64,000 nt of DNA from Bacteroidota bacterium (lineage in GTDB: Bacteria > Bacteroidota > Ignavibacteria > Ignavibacteriales > Melioribacteraceae). Every line of letters begins with the position of its first letter. The first letter of the stretch is position 1. Shown one piece after another: positions 37,503 through 46,706 of the stretch. Below the pieces are notes generated by a model. That model made no database searches, was not told where the DNA came from, and saw only the letters and a program-made list of their open reading frames with translations. The stretch spans positions 1 through 64,000 of the forward strand of contig JAHISV010000012.1 in NCBI GenBank assembly GCA_018818065.1. Direction: 5' to 3'. The position numbers were made by a program, and so were the translations under genes.

Positions 37503-38750
37503 ATGATAAAAATTCCTTTCGGCTTTATCACCTTACTGTTACTAACATTTTTTTTGAAAGCACAATCTAATTTATCTGAAGAGGCAATGTTGGAAAAAGC
37601 AAAAATAATCCATGAAAAAGCTATTGTACTTGATACACACGTTGATATTCCGGGGAAGGAATATGCAACGCCCGAATGCGATCCCGGCATTGATAACCCG
37701 AACCTGAGATGTGATCTGGTTAAGATGGAGAAAGGTGGAGTTGATGGAGTGTTTCTGGCTGTGTTTATAAGTCAGGAAGATAAGTTTGATGGGGAAACTT
37801 ATGCGAAGTTAAAAGATAATGCTCTTGCCAAATTCGAGGCCATTGAAAGAATATTTGAACAGTATCCTGATAGATGCGAGCTGGCTCTTACAACAGCAGA
37901 TTTGAGAAGAATTGTATCTACAGGCAAACGTGCCATAATGATTGGCATCGAAAATGGATATGCCATTGGAGATGATTTATCATCTCTTGATAAGTACTAT
38001 TCACTCGGAACCCGATATATCACACTTTCCCATTGGCGTAATAACCAGATATGCGATTCTTCAACTGATGAAACTCCAAAGCATGGAGGACTATCTGACT
38101 TTGGCAGAGAGGTTGTAAAAAAAATGAACCTGCTTGGTATTATGTGCGATGCCTCGCATATTGCAGAATCATCCTTTTGGGATTTACTTGATATTTCCTC
38201 CTCTCCTATAATCTGTTCTCACTCCGGATCAAAGGCAGTAACAGATCATCCACGAAATCTTAGTGATGAACAGTTAAAAGCCCTGGCAAAAAATGGCGGC
38301 GTGGTACAAATTGTAGCTGTACCGAATTTTATAGAATCTTCAGATCACAAAAAAATGGTTGAAAGTCTTATTGATGAATTCCAGCTCGGAGAACGAAACT
38401 TTAATTATTATATGACGGATGAAGAGAAGGAACTTAAAAAGAAAGATATTGAGGGTTACTACGCGAAGCTGGAATTATTGGAGAAAACAATTCCCGCTGC
38501 ATCAGTTAAAGATTTTGTTGATCACATTGATCACGCGGTTAAGATTGCGGGCATTAACCACGTGGGCATTGGTACTGACTTTGATGGCGGTGGCGGCGTT
38601 ACAGGTTTTAAGAATCACGCCGAAGCACTTAACGTTACCATTGAACTCGTTAAAAGAGGATACAGTGAAGAGGATATTCTTAAAATCTGGGGAGGCAACT
38701 TGCTTCGTGTTTGGGAAAAAGTTGAAGCAAACAGTGCAGCAAAATCATAG
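37503..38750 (+). CDS. Secreted M19 membrane-dipeptidase family peptidase
   Basis: The 415-residue protein has a signal peptide (MIKIPFGFITLLLLTFFLKAQ). The M19 metal site is visible: DTHVDIPGKE (H-x-D), the bridging glutamate in IGIENGYAIG, CDASHIAESS, CSHSGSKAVTDHPRNL, and HVGIGTDFDGGGGV near 350. Enzymes of this type cut dipeptides in the periplasm with a two-zinc centre. It stands as a single gene with 180 bases to the adenylate kinase. All key residues appear intact. Confidence 0.92.
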   Translation: MIKIPFGFITLLLLTFFLKAQSNLSEEAMLEKAKIIHEKAIVLDTHVDIPGKEYATPECDPGIDNPNLRCDLVKMEKGGVDGVFLAVFISQEDKFDGETYAKLKDNALAKFEAIERIFEQYPDRCELALTTADLRRIVSTGKRAIMIGIENGYAIGDDLSSLDKYYSLGTRYITLSHWRNNQICDSSTDETPKHGGLSDFGREVVKKMNLLGIMCDASHIAESSFWDLLDISSSPIICSHSGSKAVTDHPRNLSDEQLKALAKNGGVVQIVAVPNFIESSDHKKMVESLIDEFQLGERNFNYYMTDEEKELKKKDIEGYYAKLELLEKTIPAASVKDFVDHIDHAVKIAGINHVGIGTDFDGGGGVTGFKNHAEALNVTIELVKRGYSEEDILKIWGGNLLRVWEKVEANSAAKS

Positions 38751-38761
38751 TATATAATTAA

Positions 38762-38790
38762 TAATAGGGAATAAATTTTATTCCCTATTA
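38762..38790 (+). terminator. Hairpin after the dipeptidase gene
   Basis: A 12-bp perfect stem, TAATAGGGAATA (38762-38773) with TATTCCCTATTA (38779-38790), closes a 5-base loop, eleven bases past the stop. The downstream T tract is weak (TACTTTC), but the position and stem favour a transcription terminator. Confidence 0.6.
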
Positions 38791-38932
38791 TACTTTCTAA
38801 AATCCGCAGCAATCAGGTTTTATCATTTCTTATTCAAATCGGACAAAAAACTATGGTAATCCAAAGATTTTTTTAGCATATTTTCCAGCAATTATAGGAT
38901 CATGACCTACTTATAAAAAACAGGAATAGAAA

Positions 38933-40102
38933 ATGCTTAATATTGCTCTGTTCGGCCCTCCAGGAGCGGGTAAAGGAACCCAATCTGAAAAGTTAATTAA
39001 GAACTATAATCTCTTTTATATCTCTACCGGTGATTTACTTAGAAAGGAAATATCGGAAGAGACTAAGTTAGGTCTTGAAGCAAAAAGCATAATTGCTTCG
39101 GGCGGTTTGGTTCCCGATGAAATAATTGTGCAGATAATTGAAAAAACAATAACAAATAATCCCGATGCGAATGGTTTTCTCTTTGACGGTTTTCCAAGGA
39201 CATATATGCAAACATATATCCTTGAGGGATTGATGATTAAGTTAAACACGTCCCTTAACTGCCTGATCAGTATAGATGTTCCCGAAGAAGAATCTGTCAA
39301 AAGATTATTAAACAGGGGTCAAACTTCCGGTCGTCCAGATGACAATGAAAAAGTAATCAGGAAACGTTTGAAAGAATACCACGAGAAAACATTGCCGGTT
39401 CTACAGTACTTTAAGGACAAAGGAATTTATAAGGAAGTAAACGGACTTGATGAAATTGCCACTGTTTACAAAAATATTAGGTCAATTATCAAAGAAGAAT
39501 TACAGAAAAAATTATTTAATATTGTCTTGTTCGGTTACCCAGGCTCTGGCAGAGGCTCTCAGGGAAAAGCGCTGGCCAAAGAATTTGGACTTAAGTACTT
39601 ATCCACTGGCGAGATGCTTGAGCAGGAAATTGAGTTAAGATCCTCGTTTGGTGAAAATCTAAAAACAGCTTACGAGGAAGGCGAATTGGTTTCCGATGAA
39701 GTTGTAGTAAAATTGATTGAGCGGGAATTGGATAATTCTAAAGATGTGAAAGGATTTATTTTTAAGGGCTTCCCGCGTACTTTGGTACAATCATACATTC
39801 TGGATGGTTTACTTAAAAAACATGACTCATCAATTTCGATGGTTTTGCAGCTTGAAGTACCTACTTTAGAATTAATAAACAGACTTGACGAGAGAAGCAG
39901 AACTGAAAAATGCATGCCTTATGATACCAGTACTACCCGAATAGTAAAAAGATTGCAAACTCACGAAAACACCACCATCCCGGTTATGCAGAAATACAAT
40001 CAGCTGCACGAAGTAACCAAAATAGATGGCAGAGGCTCATTTGAGGAGATTTTTGAGCGAGTAAAGGAGGCGGTTGCCTTTGGGATTAAACATACCAGAT
40101 AA
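38933..40102 (+). CDS. adk: Tandem adenylate kinase with degenerate second domain
   Basis: The 389 residues hold two adenylate kinase domains. Domain 1 (1-190) looks active: P-loop GPPGAGKGTQ (8-17), STGDLLR, DGFPRT (85-90) and the short-LID GRPDD (133-137) with VIRKRL. Domain 2 (195-389) keeps the fold, with STGEMLE and GFPRT. However, its P-loop is GYPGSGRGSQ, with arginine (207) for the invariant lysine, DGFPRT has become KGFPRT, and the LID motif is replaced by RTEKCMPYD. It is therefore probably catalytically weak or dead and regulatory. A usual Adk is about 190-215 residues, so this is a duplication and fusion. An AGGAAT ribosome site precedes ATG 38933. Confidence 0.9.
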   Translation: MLNIALFGPPGAGKGTQSEKLIKNYNLFYISTGDLLRKEISEETKLGLEAKSIIASGGLVPDEIIVQIIEKTITNNPDANGFLFDGFPRTYMQTYILEGLMIKLNTSLNCLISIDVPEEESVKRLLNRGQTSGRPDDNEKVIRKRLKEYHEKTLPVLQYFKDKGIYKEVNGLDEIATVYKNIRSIIKEELQKKLFNIVLFGYPGSGRGSQGKALAKEFGLKYLSTGEMLEQEIELRSSFGENLKTAYEEGELVSDEVVVKLIERELDNSKDVKGFIFKGFPRTLVQSYILDGLLKKHDSSISMVLQLEVPTLELINRLDERSRTEKCMPYDTSTTRIVKRLQTHENTTIPVMQKYNQLHEVTKIDGRGSFEEIFERVKEAVAFGIKHTR

Positions 40103-40107
40103 ATTTT

Positions 40108-40135
40108 GCCTCCTTTAAATTAGGAGGCTTTTTTT
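40108..40135 (+). terminator. Terminator of the adenylate kinase gene
   Basis: The stem GCCTCCT (40108-40114) with AGGAGGC (40122-40128), a 7-base loop and seven T directly after form a classic intrinsic terminator six bases past the stop. Confidence 0.92.
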
Positions 40136-40152
40136 ATTTAAAGATTTTATTT

Positions 40153-40186
40153 GGATGTAAACTTATTTTTTTCTAGCTTTACATCC
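40153..40186. promoter_or_regulatory. Inverted repeat upstream of the cold-shock gene
   Basis: GGATGTAAA (40153-40161) and TTTACATCC (40178-40186) form a perfect 9-bp inverted repeat around 16 bases. It lies about 115 bases before the cspA start, where a promoter would be expected. It could be an operator for a dimeric regulator or a structured 5' leader element. No further copy was seen in the window. Confidence 0.4.
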
Positions 40187-40300
40187 GTACGACAGTTTTT
40201 TTAGAAGTAGATGTAGAAGAAGTTACCATTTGTTTGTTTACGCCTTCCGTTATTTTTAAAACCCTGTCAAATTTTTACAATCAATTTCATAGGAGCACTC

Positions 40301-40510
40301 ATGTCAGAGCGCACAGAAGGAACCGTAAAATGGTTCAACAGTACTAAAGGTTTTGGTTTTATTTCACAGGAAAATGGCGATGATGTATTTGTACATTTCA
40401 AAGCTATCACAGGTGACGGATACAAAACTTTAGAAGAAGGTCAAAAAGTAGAATTTACTTTAGGACAGGGTCCAAAAGGTCCACAAGCAAATGACGTAGA
40501 AGTTATATAA
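40301..40510 (+). CDS. cspA: Cold shock protein, CspA family
   Basis: The 69-residue protein is a single cold-shock domain with RNP1 KGFGFI (residues about 17-22) and RNP2 DVFVHF (about 30-35), ending PQANDVEVI. It binds single-stranded RNA or DNA and acts as an RNA chaperone. TAGGAG lies eight bases before ATG 40301. It is monocistronic, bounded by two terminators, with a leader of up to 165 bases after the adenylate kinase terminator; long leaders are usual for csp mRNA. Confidence 0.95.
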   Translation: MSERTEGTVKWFNSTKGFGFISQENGDDVFVHFKAITGDGYKTLEEGQKVEFTLGQGPKGPQANDVEVI

Positions 40511-40534
40511 TTATAATATAAATTTTAACGTTGC

Positions 40535-40568
40535 AAAGGCTCTCCACTGTGAGAGCCTTTTTTTTGTT
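40535..40568 (+). terminator. Terminator of the cold-shock gene
   Basis: A 10-bp stem, AAAGGCTCTC (40535-40544) with GAGAGCCTTT (40551-40560), has a 6-base loop and continues into an eight-T tract. It lies 25 bases after the stop. Confidence 0.93.
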
Positions 40569-40640
40569 TAAATTACACTAACCATTTATCATATTACTCT
40601 ATCTTTCCATATATTACAATCAGACAAAAAGGAAAACATT

Positions 40641-41486
40641 TTGTTAGAGATCGGCAGACTAAATACGCTCGAAATTATAAGCAGAAAGCCTCAGGGATTA
40701 TATCTTGATGGAGGTAGATATGGCGAAATTTTAATACCAAATCAATATATCCCGCGGGATGTTAACGTAGGTGATGAAATTGAGGTTTTCATTTATTTCG
40801 ATAGCGAAGACAGAATAATAGCTACAACGAGAAAACCACTTGTAATGATCGGTGAATTTGCAATGCTCAGATGTATTTCTGTCTCTACTGTCGGGGCATT
40901 TATGGACTGGGGGCTTCAAAAAGATCTGCTGGTTCCCTATAGTGAGCAGAAATCCAAGATGGTTAAAGATATGCATTACCTTGTGCATGTTCATTTTGAT
41001 GAAGTGAGCAAACGGATTGTTGCCTCAGCTAAGCTGGACAAATACCTTGATAAATCTCCCATAAATTTCAAAGAGTGGGATCAGGTTGATTTAATCATAA
41101 CAAAAGAAACTGAGCTTGGATACAAAGCGATTATTAATAACACTCATTGGGGAGTAATTTATAAGAATGAGGTTTTTAAAAAGATTGAGTATGGTCAAAA
41201 GCTAAAAGGCTTCGTTAAAAAGATAAGAGTAGATGGAAAAATTGACCTTTCTTTGGAAAAGCTGGGTTATGGTAAAGTCGATCCAATTTCTCAGGAAATA
41301 CTTGATAAGCTGAATAAAAATGAAGGCTTCATTCCCGTAACAGACAAAAGTTCGCCGGAAACAATTGCCAAATTATTTGGGCTTAGCAAAAAGAACTATA
41401 AAAAAGCAGTTGGCGCATTGTACAAGCAAAAACTGATCATTATTGAAGAAAAAGGCATACGCCTGGTTAAGGAAGAAGTCAGGTAA
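40641..41486 (+). CDS. CvfB/YitL-type S1 RNA-binding protein
   Basis: The 281-residue protein follows the CvfB plan of N-terminal S1-like domains (about 1-65 and 66-135), a third S1 domain (about 145-215) and a C-terminal winged helix (about 225-281). Recognised blocks are GLYLDGGRYGEILIPNQYIP, VGAFMDWGLQKDLLVPYSEQ and IRVDGKIDLSLEKLGYG. Members bind RNA and influence regulation in Gram-positive species; here the role is unknown. The start is TTG 40641 with AAGGAA upstream. It follows cspA but beyond a strong terminator, so it has its own promoter. Confidence 0.85.
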   Translation: MLEIGRLNTLEIISRKPQGLYLDGGRYGEILIPNQYIPRDVNVGDEIEVFIYFDSEDRIIATTRKPLVMIGEFAMLRCISVSTVGAFMDWGLQKDLLVPYSEQKSKMVKDMHYLVHVHFDEVSKRIVASAKLDKYLDKSPINFKEWDQVDLIITKETELGYKAIINNTHWGVIYKNEVFKKIEYGQKLKGFVKKIRVDGKIDLSLEKLGYGKVDPISQEILDKLNKNEGFIPVTDKSSPETIAKLFGLSKKNYKKAVGALYKQKLIIIEEKGIRLVKEEVR

Positions 41487-41565
41487 GATATTTAATTCTT
41501 CAAATAGCTTTCACTATATTTGCCCAGGATAATTTCAACCATTCTCTGTTATTTTCAGGATCTAA

Positions 41566-42450
41566 ATGATAAAGCTACTCCGGGGTAATATACTCCTCCC
41601 CTATTTTACACTTGCCTTCGGCATATTATGTATTGGTTTTTCACCCATTTTCGTAAAACTCGCTAATGTACCCGGAGATGTATCTGCACTTTACAGAATG
41701 CTAATCGCAGGCTCGGTTATCATTCCCTGGTGGATAATTAAGGGTATCAAGAAGTATGATAGAAAAGATATAATGATTGTTTTTGCCGGTGGAGTTGTTT
41801 TTGCTATTGATCTGATCATGTGGAATACCGGACTACTTTTAACATCTGCGGCTACTTCAACTTTTCTTGCTAACAGCGCTCCAATTTGGGTGGGACTTGG
41901 AACACTGGTCTTCTTCAAGGAAAAACTCGAATCGAAGTATTGGATCGGATTATTGATTGCCTTGCTTGGCATGACCATTCTCGTTGGGATGGATTTTATT
42001 CGTCACCTATCCTTCAACCTTGGTAATATTCTTTCAATAGGAGCTGGGCTGTTCTACGCTTCCTACTTGTTAACAACGCAGCACGCCAGATCCAAAATGG
42101 ACACACTCTCATTTATGTCTATTTCCCTTATTTCAAGTATTTTTATAATGCTTACGTATACATTGATAATAGGAACTCCCCTTACCGGTTATTCTAACGA
42201 GGCCTGGTTATCACTAGCGGGTCTGGGTCTCATTTCTCACATGGGGGGCTGGCTTTCAATAAATTATGCAATCGGGCATATGAAAGTTGCTAACGTATCA
42301 GTTAGTTTGCTCCTACAGAGTGTAATCGCGGCTATTCTTTCCCTGATCATTTTAGGCGAACCCCTGGTGATAGAGCAAATTGCAGGTGGATTACTCATAT
42401 TGACCGGTGTTTTCATAGTAAATCGTGTAATGGCAAAACGAAAACAGTAA
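41566..42450 (+). CDS. EamA/DMT-superfamily transporter
   Basis: The 294-residue protein has ten predicted membrane helices in two repeats of five, each an EamA unit (about 10-140 and 150-290). Repeat ends carry FFKEKLESKYWIGLLIALLGM and ILGEPLVIEQIAGGLLILTGV, the usual conserved positions. It is an inner-membrane exporter or permease of small metabolites; the substrate cannot be told. AGGA lies just before ATG 41566. No operon partner. Confidence 0.85.
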   Translation: MIKLLRGNILLPYFTLAFGILCIGFSPIFVKLANVPGDVSALYRMLIAGSVIIPWWIIKGIKKYDRKDIMIVFAGGVVFAIDLIMWNTGLLLTSAATSTFLANSAPIWVGLGTLVFFKEKLESKYWIGLLIALLGMTILVGMDFIRHLSFNLGNILSIGAGLFYASYLLTTQHARSKMDTLSFMSISLISSIFIMLTYTLIIGTPLTGYSNEAWLSLAGLGLISHMGGWLSINYAIGHMKVANVSVSLLLQSVIAAILSLIILGEPLVIEQIAGGLLILTGVFIVNRVMAKRKQ

Positions 42451-42570
42451 TACTCATTCGGATCATACAAAAGTTATTTGTAACTTAAGGGAAACCTAAA
42501 ACCACACACCTGTGTTAATTAATAGTTAACTACATTAATAAACCCCTCAAATGCTATTAAGGAATATATT

Positions 42571-43722
42571 ATGAAATATTTAATAATTATTTCTGGTTTT
42601 TTACTTCTTTCGCTTTTGCCATTTGGCTGTTCTGAAAAATCTTCAGAAGAGATCAAAAATACCGAATCTTCAATCCTTCTTATAATGAAAAAAATCGATT
42701 CGAGCAAAGAAACTATCAGCTTCACCGGAAAAGTTATCAGTTATGAAGGCATGGTTTATCCCCGCTTCCAGTTTGAGTTGCGAAGCGCTTCAGGTGAAGA
42801 AAAGACCGTCTGGTTTAATAGCGTTGATTTTGAAGGAATTGATGAGGCTATATCAGAAAGAGAAATGAAAGGTAAGGAAATTACTGTAGTTCTTAAGGAT
42901 GTGATACACCTATCATTGGCAAGTATTTACTTCCCTGAAGAAAACAAGACTTACACAAAATTTGACACCGAGCCGGAATGGTTAAAAGAGAAAGAGCAAT
43001 ATAAGGTAAAAGCCAAATTCTTAGAAGAAGTTATTTTGAATAATGATATTTATGAAGAATGGACAAAACTGAAACTGGATAATGGAGAAATAGTAAAATT
43101 TGAAGATGCTCTTGAAATTGAACCTACTATGCAGGATAAAGAAGTTGTTGCTACCTATTATTACGATATAAAAGAAGAAGTTATTGATGTAAAGCTTGAT
43201 CAGTCTATTTCCCCCAAGGAAAAAGCAATTGGTAAGACAATCGCACTACCTTTAAACGATGTTTTAGTCCCCATAGCTATTGCACAGGAACTATACACTG
43301 AAGTATTAAATGACATGGATCCGGACGAAGATATCTTCGAAGAATTCAAGGATAACCCTGCAAGTCTATTCCTTGCTCAGGAAGTAGATCTGAATGATGA
43401 TGGTAAACCAGAACTAATTGTTACAAAAAGTGGTGAAAATAACTGGTGCTATTCACACAATTGCCCTATTTGGATTTACGGCAAAAAAGGAAATTCTTAT
43501 AACCGGTTTCTTGCTTCATCATTTATAAGTTATGAAGTTCTTGAAAAGAAAAAGCAAGGTTTTTATGGTTTTCTAATTGTTGCCCACGGCAGTGCTTCTA
43601 CTAATTACAATAAAGTTTTTGAATTTGAAAATGGCAGATACATTGAGAGTAGATGTATAATGGTAGTCTATAATGTAGATGCTAATGGAAACGAAACGGT
43701 TTCCTATGAGCCTTGTAAATAA
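42571..43722 (+). CDS. Lipoprotein of unknown function
   Basis: The 383-residue protein has a lipoprotein signal (MKYLIIISGFLLLSLLPFGC) and is rich in acidic residues. Residues about 45-120 and 140-205 look like two small beta-barrel units of similar layout (KVISYEGMVYPRFQFELRSA and KAKFLEEVILNNDIYEEWTK). The C-terminal part has the calcium-like loop EVDLNDDGKPELIV, seen in FG-GAP/VCBS-type repeats, followed by NWCYSHNCPIWIY with a close cysteine pair. I do not recognise a family. AAGGA precedes ATG 42571. Confidence 0.5.
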   Translation: MKYLIIISGFLLLSLLPFGCSEKSSEEIKNTESSILLIMKKIDSSKETISFTGKVISYEGMVYPRFQFELRSASGEEKTVWFNSVDFEGIDEAISEREMKGKEITVVLKDVIHLSLASIYFPEENKTYTKFDTEPEWLKEKEQYKVKAKFLEEVILNNDIYEEWTKLKLDNGEIVKFEDALEIEPTMQDKEVVATYYYDIKEEVIDVKLDQSISPKEKAIGKTIALPLNDVLVPIAIAQELYTEVLNDMDPDEDIFEEFKDNPASLFLAQEVDLNDDGKPELIVTKSGENNWCYSHNCPIWIYGKKGNSYNRFLASSFISYEVLEKKKQGFYGFLIVAHGSASTNYNKVFEFENGRYIESRCIMVVYNVDANGNETVSYEPCK

Positions 43723-43781
43723 GACCTATTACCATGCATTATTTTTGAGCCATCAATTATAAAATTTACTAACGGAATAAT

Positions 43782-44090
43782 ATGCGGGCAATTATAATTA
43801 CAATCTTCTTTTTACTGTTTGTTTTGGCAGTTTTAACAATGTTAATATCATATCATCTCCGTGCCCGAAAGCATGTGTTTGAATGGGCTAAACAAAAAAA
43901 CTATAAAGTTTTAAAACTAAGGAATCTTCCATTCCGTGGGCCTTTCTTCTTTGGCTCAAGTCAGGCTCAGCGTGTTTTTCGAGTTGAGCTAATGATGGAG
44001 GATAGCACTGTTGAGAAAGCTCATATCAAAATTGGAAATTTCTGGAACGATATGTTAAAATTTCAGGTAGAAGTAAGGTGGGATAAGTAA
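43782..44090 (+). CDS. Small single-pass membrane protein, unknown
   Basis: The 102-residue protein has one N-terminal transmembrane helix (about 4-26, IITIFFLLFVLAVLTMLIS) and a basic cytoplasmic-like tail with FEWAKQKNYKVLKLRNLPFRGPFFFGSSQAQRVFRV. It resembles small uncharacterised membrane proteins and has no known domain. It lies 59 bases after the acidic lipoprotein gene and could be co-transcribed with it. Confidence 0.55.
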   Translation: MRAIIITIFFLLFVLAVLTMLISYHLRARKHVFEWAKQKNYKVLKLRNLPFRGPFFFGSSQAQRVFRVELMMEDSTVEKAHIKIGNFWNDMLKFQVEVRWDK

Positions 44091-44424
44091 GAAAAGAGCA
44101 AGCTGCCCTAACAAGATACAACTGCTTCCTAACTCCTTAACTCCTTAACTAAAAAAAATTGTCTTATCTGCTCTAACTTCCTCCTAGTCAATCGCTGAAG
44201 ATCAATAAAACATTATGTTAAATGTTTGAAATGTAATGTAGAAATACCATTTATTTTGAACAATTTGGAACATACTTAGAATAAAAATGTCAAATTGTTG
44301 TTTCTCAACAGTGTGATTATTAGCTTTACCACCCTTTGGGATTTTTTTTAGGAAATCTCTACATTTTCCTAAACCAGGAATTCGCCAAGTAGATAAAAAC
44401 AATAAAATAAATCGGGGAAGATTA
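44091..44424. other. Intergenic region before the cytochrome c maturation pair
   Basis: This 334-base AT-rich stretch has no coding potential that I can support. It begins with short tandem AACTCCTT units (about 44130-44150) and contains no clear terminator or operator. The promoter for the ResB/CcsA genes should lie here. Confidence 0.5.
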
Positions 44425-45558
44425 ATGAGTAAAACTAAATGGATTGTAATGTGGGGAGTACTCGCCCTCATTTCATTATTAACACTTCTTTCGTTATACG
44501 GAGCGTTTATTGGGGCTGACCGAGCAAAAGCCTTCTTTAATACACTTCCACTATCTGTTTTCTGGATAGCCTTCATTCTACTACTTGGAGCTGGAATAAT
44601 CATCTTTAAGAGTCTCCTGAGATCTCCAGGACAGCTACTTTCTCATTTAGGTGGCATTGCAATAATTCTTGGCGCAATGTGGGGATCACAAGGGGGTCAC
44701 GAATTCCAGAAAAATCTACTCGGTAAAGAAATGGTTCAAAATGGCACTCTCTTACTTTATGAAGGACAGAGTGACAACCGTGTTCCTATGAAAAATGCGA
44801 ATCTTAACATAGGGGCGCGGAATGGGAGAGCAACCTTTTTTGAAGGAGAGGGCTCAACCTCCCGAATGGTAAGCGATCATGACGAGAGGGTTTTTACTTT
44901 ACCCTTTGAGATTAGATTGACAGACTTTCATATGGAGTATTACAGCACTGCACAATTGTTAGTAAAAGACCAGAACGGTAAAGAATTTTTGCTGGAATCT
45001 CTTAAAGTTGGCACTAGATATAAGGTTGCCAACGACGCTGAGTTCACTATTAAGGCTCTTTTCAATAATGCTAAGATGAGGCAAGTTGAGGGCAAATATG
45101 ATTTGCAGGAGTCACCAGCTTCAGGTTCAAATCCAGCAATAAAAGTCTTAATCCAATATGAAGACGGTAGTGAAGAGGAACAGATAGCTTTTGCGAATTA
45201 TCCGAGTGGAATGGGACAGCAGAAAAGATTTTCACTTCAATACAGAACCGGTGGTGGGATGGTAAAGGATTACTTCAGTGATCTCCAGGTAATAGAGAAT
45301 GGAAAAGTTGTTAAGGAAAAAACGATTGAGGTTAATGACCCTTTGTATTACGGCGGTTACCATTTTTATCAAAGTTCATACGATTCGCGGGCTGGTCAGT
45401 ATACAGTTCTTTCCGTTAGTTCTGATTCAGGTTTATATTTAGTTTATGCAGGATACTGGATGTTATGTGTAGGTATAATATGGCAAATGTGGTTTCTTCC
45501 GATTTACAACGAACGGAAAAGACTAAAACTAAAGGAAGGGGGCACAAATGGAAATTAA
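44425..45558 (+). CDS. ResB-like cytochrome c biogenesis protein
   Basis: The 377-residue membrane protein has three N-terminal helices (about 8-30, 45-65, 72-92), a large periplasmic domain (about 95-340) and a C-terminal helix (about 345-365). This is the ResB/Ccs1 layout of system II heme delivery. The stretch DPLYYGGYHFYQSSYDSRAGQYTVLSVSSDSGLYLVYAGYWML near the end matches the conserved ResB tail (P-x-x-x-x-x-x-x-Y-Q-S-x-Y-D). It overlaps the CcsA gene by 11 bases. GGGGAAG precedes ATG 44425. It is a compact form. Confidence 0.8.
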   Translation: MSKTKWIVMWGVLALISLLTLLSLYGAFIGADRAKAFFNTLPLSVFWIAFILLLGAGIIIFKSLLRSPGQLLSHLGGIAIILGAMWGSQGGHEFQKNLLGKEMVQNGTLLLYEGQSDNRVPMKNANLNIGARNGRATFFEGEGSTSRMVSDHDERVFTLPFEIRLTDFHMEYYSTAQLLVKDQNGKEFLLESLKVGTRYKVANDAEFTIKALFNNAKMRQVEGKYDLQESPASGSNPAIKVLIQYEDGSEEEQIAFANYPSGMGQQKRFSLQYRTGGGMVKDYFSDLQVIENGKVVKEKTIEVNDPLYYGGYHFYQSSYDSRAGQYTVLSVSSDSGLYLVYAGYWMLCVGIIWQMWFLPIYNERKRLKLKEGGTNGN

Positions 45559-46333
45559 AATGACCACTATGGGTTTATTGATATATATAACTATGTTTCT
45601 CTACCTTTTAGCGATGACCTTTACCATTCGAAAGAAAAGTGAATTAGGGAAAAAAGTTTTTTTACTCGGGTTCACAGTTGCTGTTGTCTCATTCGTCTAT
45701 CGCTACATAGATGTCGCACACTGGCCCATGCAGAATCTTTTTGAAGTATTTATGTCACTTGGATTATTTATCTATCCAATTTCAATACTAAGTGAAAAAT
45801 ATCTCAATGTTCGTGGCGGGGCTTCGGATATGCTACTTGGTGTTGTTATTCTATTCCCTGCGGGATTTGTATTTACAGCAGAGCCACAGCAACTGCCCCC
45901 AGCATTGCAAAGCTGGCTTTTTGCTCCTCACGTAGCTGTATACATGATTTCATACGTATTAATGGCAAAAGCAGCAATCCAGGCTGGGTTTCAGCTCAAG
46001 GAAACCAACAACAAATTATCCGGGGAATATGAACAAGCGACCTACAATATGGTAAGAGTTGGTTTTCCATTCCTAACACTTGGTCTAATACTGGGCAGTT
46101 GGTGGGGTAAATTAGCATGGGGCGACTTCTGGGCTTGGGATCCTAAAGAGCTATGGTCCTTAATCTCGTGGTTAATTTTCGTTGGATATTTACATGTTCG
46201 TTACATGTTTGGCAGGAAATATAGCAGGTACAACAGTTACCTTGCAATACTTGGGATGGTAGCAATAATATTAACTCTACTTTGGGTAAACCTTTCAAAA
46301 CTCTTCCCGGGTCTGCATAATTACGCTTCGTAA
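45548..46333 (+). CDS. ccsA: CcsA/ResC-type heme-handling cytochrome c biogenesis protein
   Basis: The 261-residue protein has about eight helices and the WWD-type heme-handling motif WGDFWAWDPKELWSLISW near 195. Conserved histidines include AHWPMQN near 57, APHVAVYMISY near 140 and YLHVRYMF near 220. With the ResB-like protein it should carry heme across the inner membrane and attach it to apocytochromes c. Its ATG lies inside the resB-like gene, with a GGAAGGGGG ribosome site, so translation is coupled. Confidence 0.9.
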   Translation: MEIKMTTMGLLIYITMFLYLLAMTFTIRKKSELGKKVFLLGFTVAVVSFVYRYIDVAHWPMQNLFEVFMSLGLFIYPISILSEKYLNVRGGASDMLLGVVILFPAGFVFTAEPQQLPPALQSWLFAPHVAVYMISYVLMAKAAIQAGFQLKETNNKLSGEYEQATYNMVRVGFPFLTLGLILGSWWGKLAWGDFWAWDPKELWSLISWLIFVGYLHVRYMFGRKYSRYNSYLAILGMVAIILTLLWVNLSKLFPGLHNYAS

Positions 46334-46706
46334 TAAAGAATCTTTTTTCAAGGGCAATCCAATATGTTTGGGTTGCCTTCATCAAGCATCTCGGCTAATT
46401 AGTATAAATCATAAACCTTCATTGTGTTATTGAATCTTCCATGAAAATCCCTTAGTTTTACCACAATTCGTTCTTGATTCGGGGGGATCGTCAGAAAAAC
46501 TGTCATTTGTCAATGTAGATTTGTCATTGGGAAAGGGCATTTCGAAGCAAGCCTTATGGGAATTTCCCCCAGCAAAAAGATAGATTTGAGTATTGAGATA
46601 TGAGTAACGAGAAAAAACTTTCATGCTCATGTTCTTATTCTAGATCCTGATCGATTATTTGTAAACAAGAAATCCAATAATTTTCTAATAAATTAAAGCG
46701 GTTACT
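46334..46706. other. Intergenic region after the ccsA gene
   Basis: This 373-base stretch has no supported gene. An imperfect hairpin lies at about 46351-46376 (GGCAATCCAA with TTGGGTTGCC), after the ccsA stop; it lacks a good T tract and may be a weak terminator. Nothing else stands out. Confidence 0.45.

Noticed and set aside
46351-46376. Hairpin after ccsA as a strong terminator
   Set aside because: The stem has a mismatch and a bulge and lacks a T tract, so it is mentioned only in the intergenic entry.
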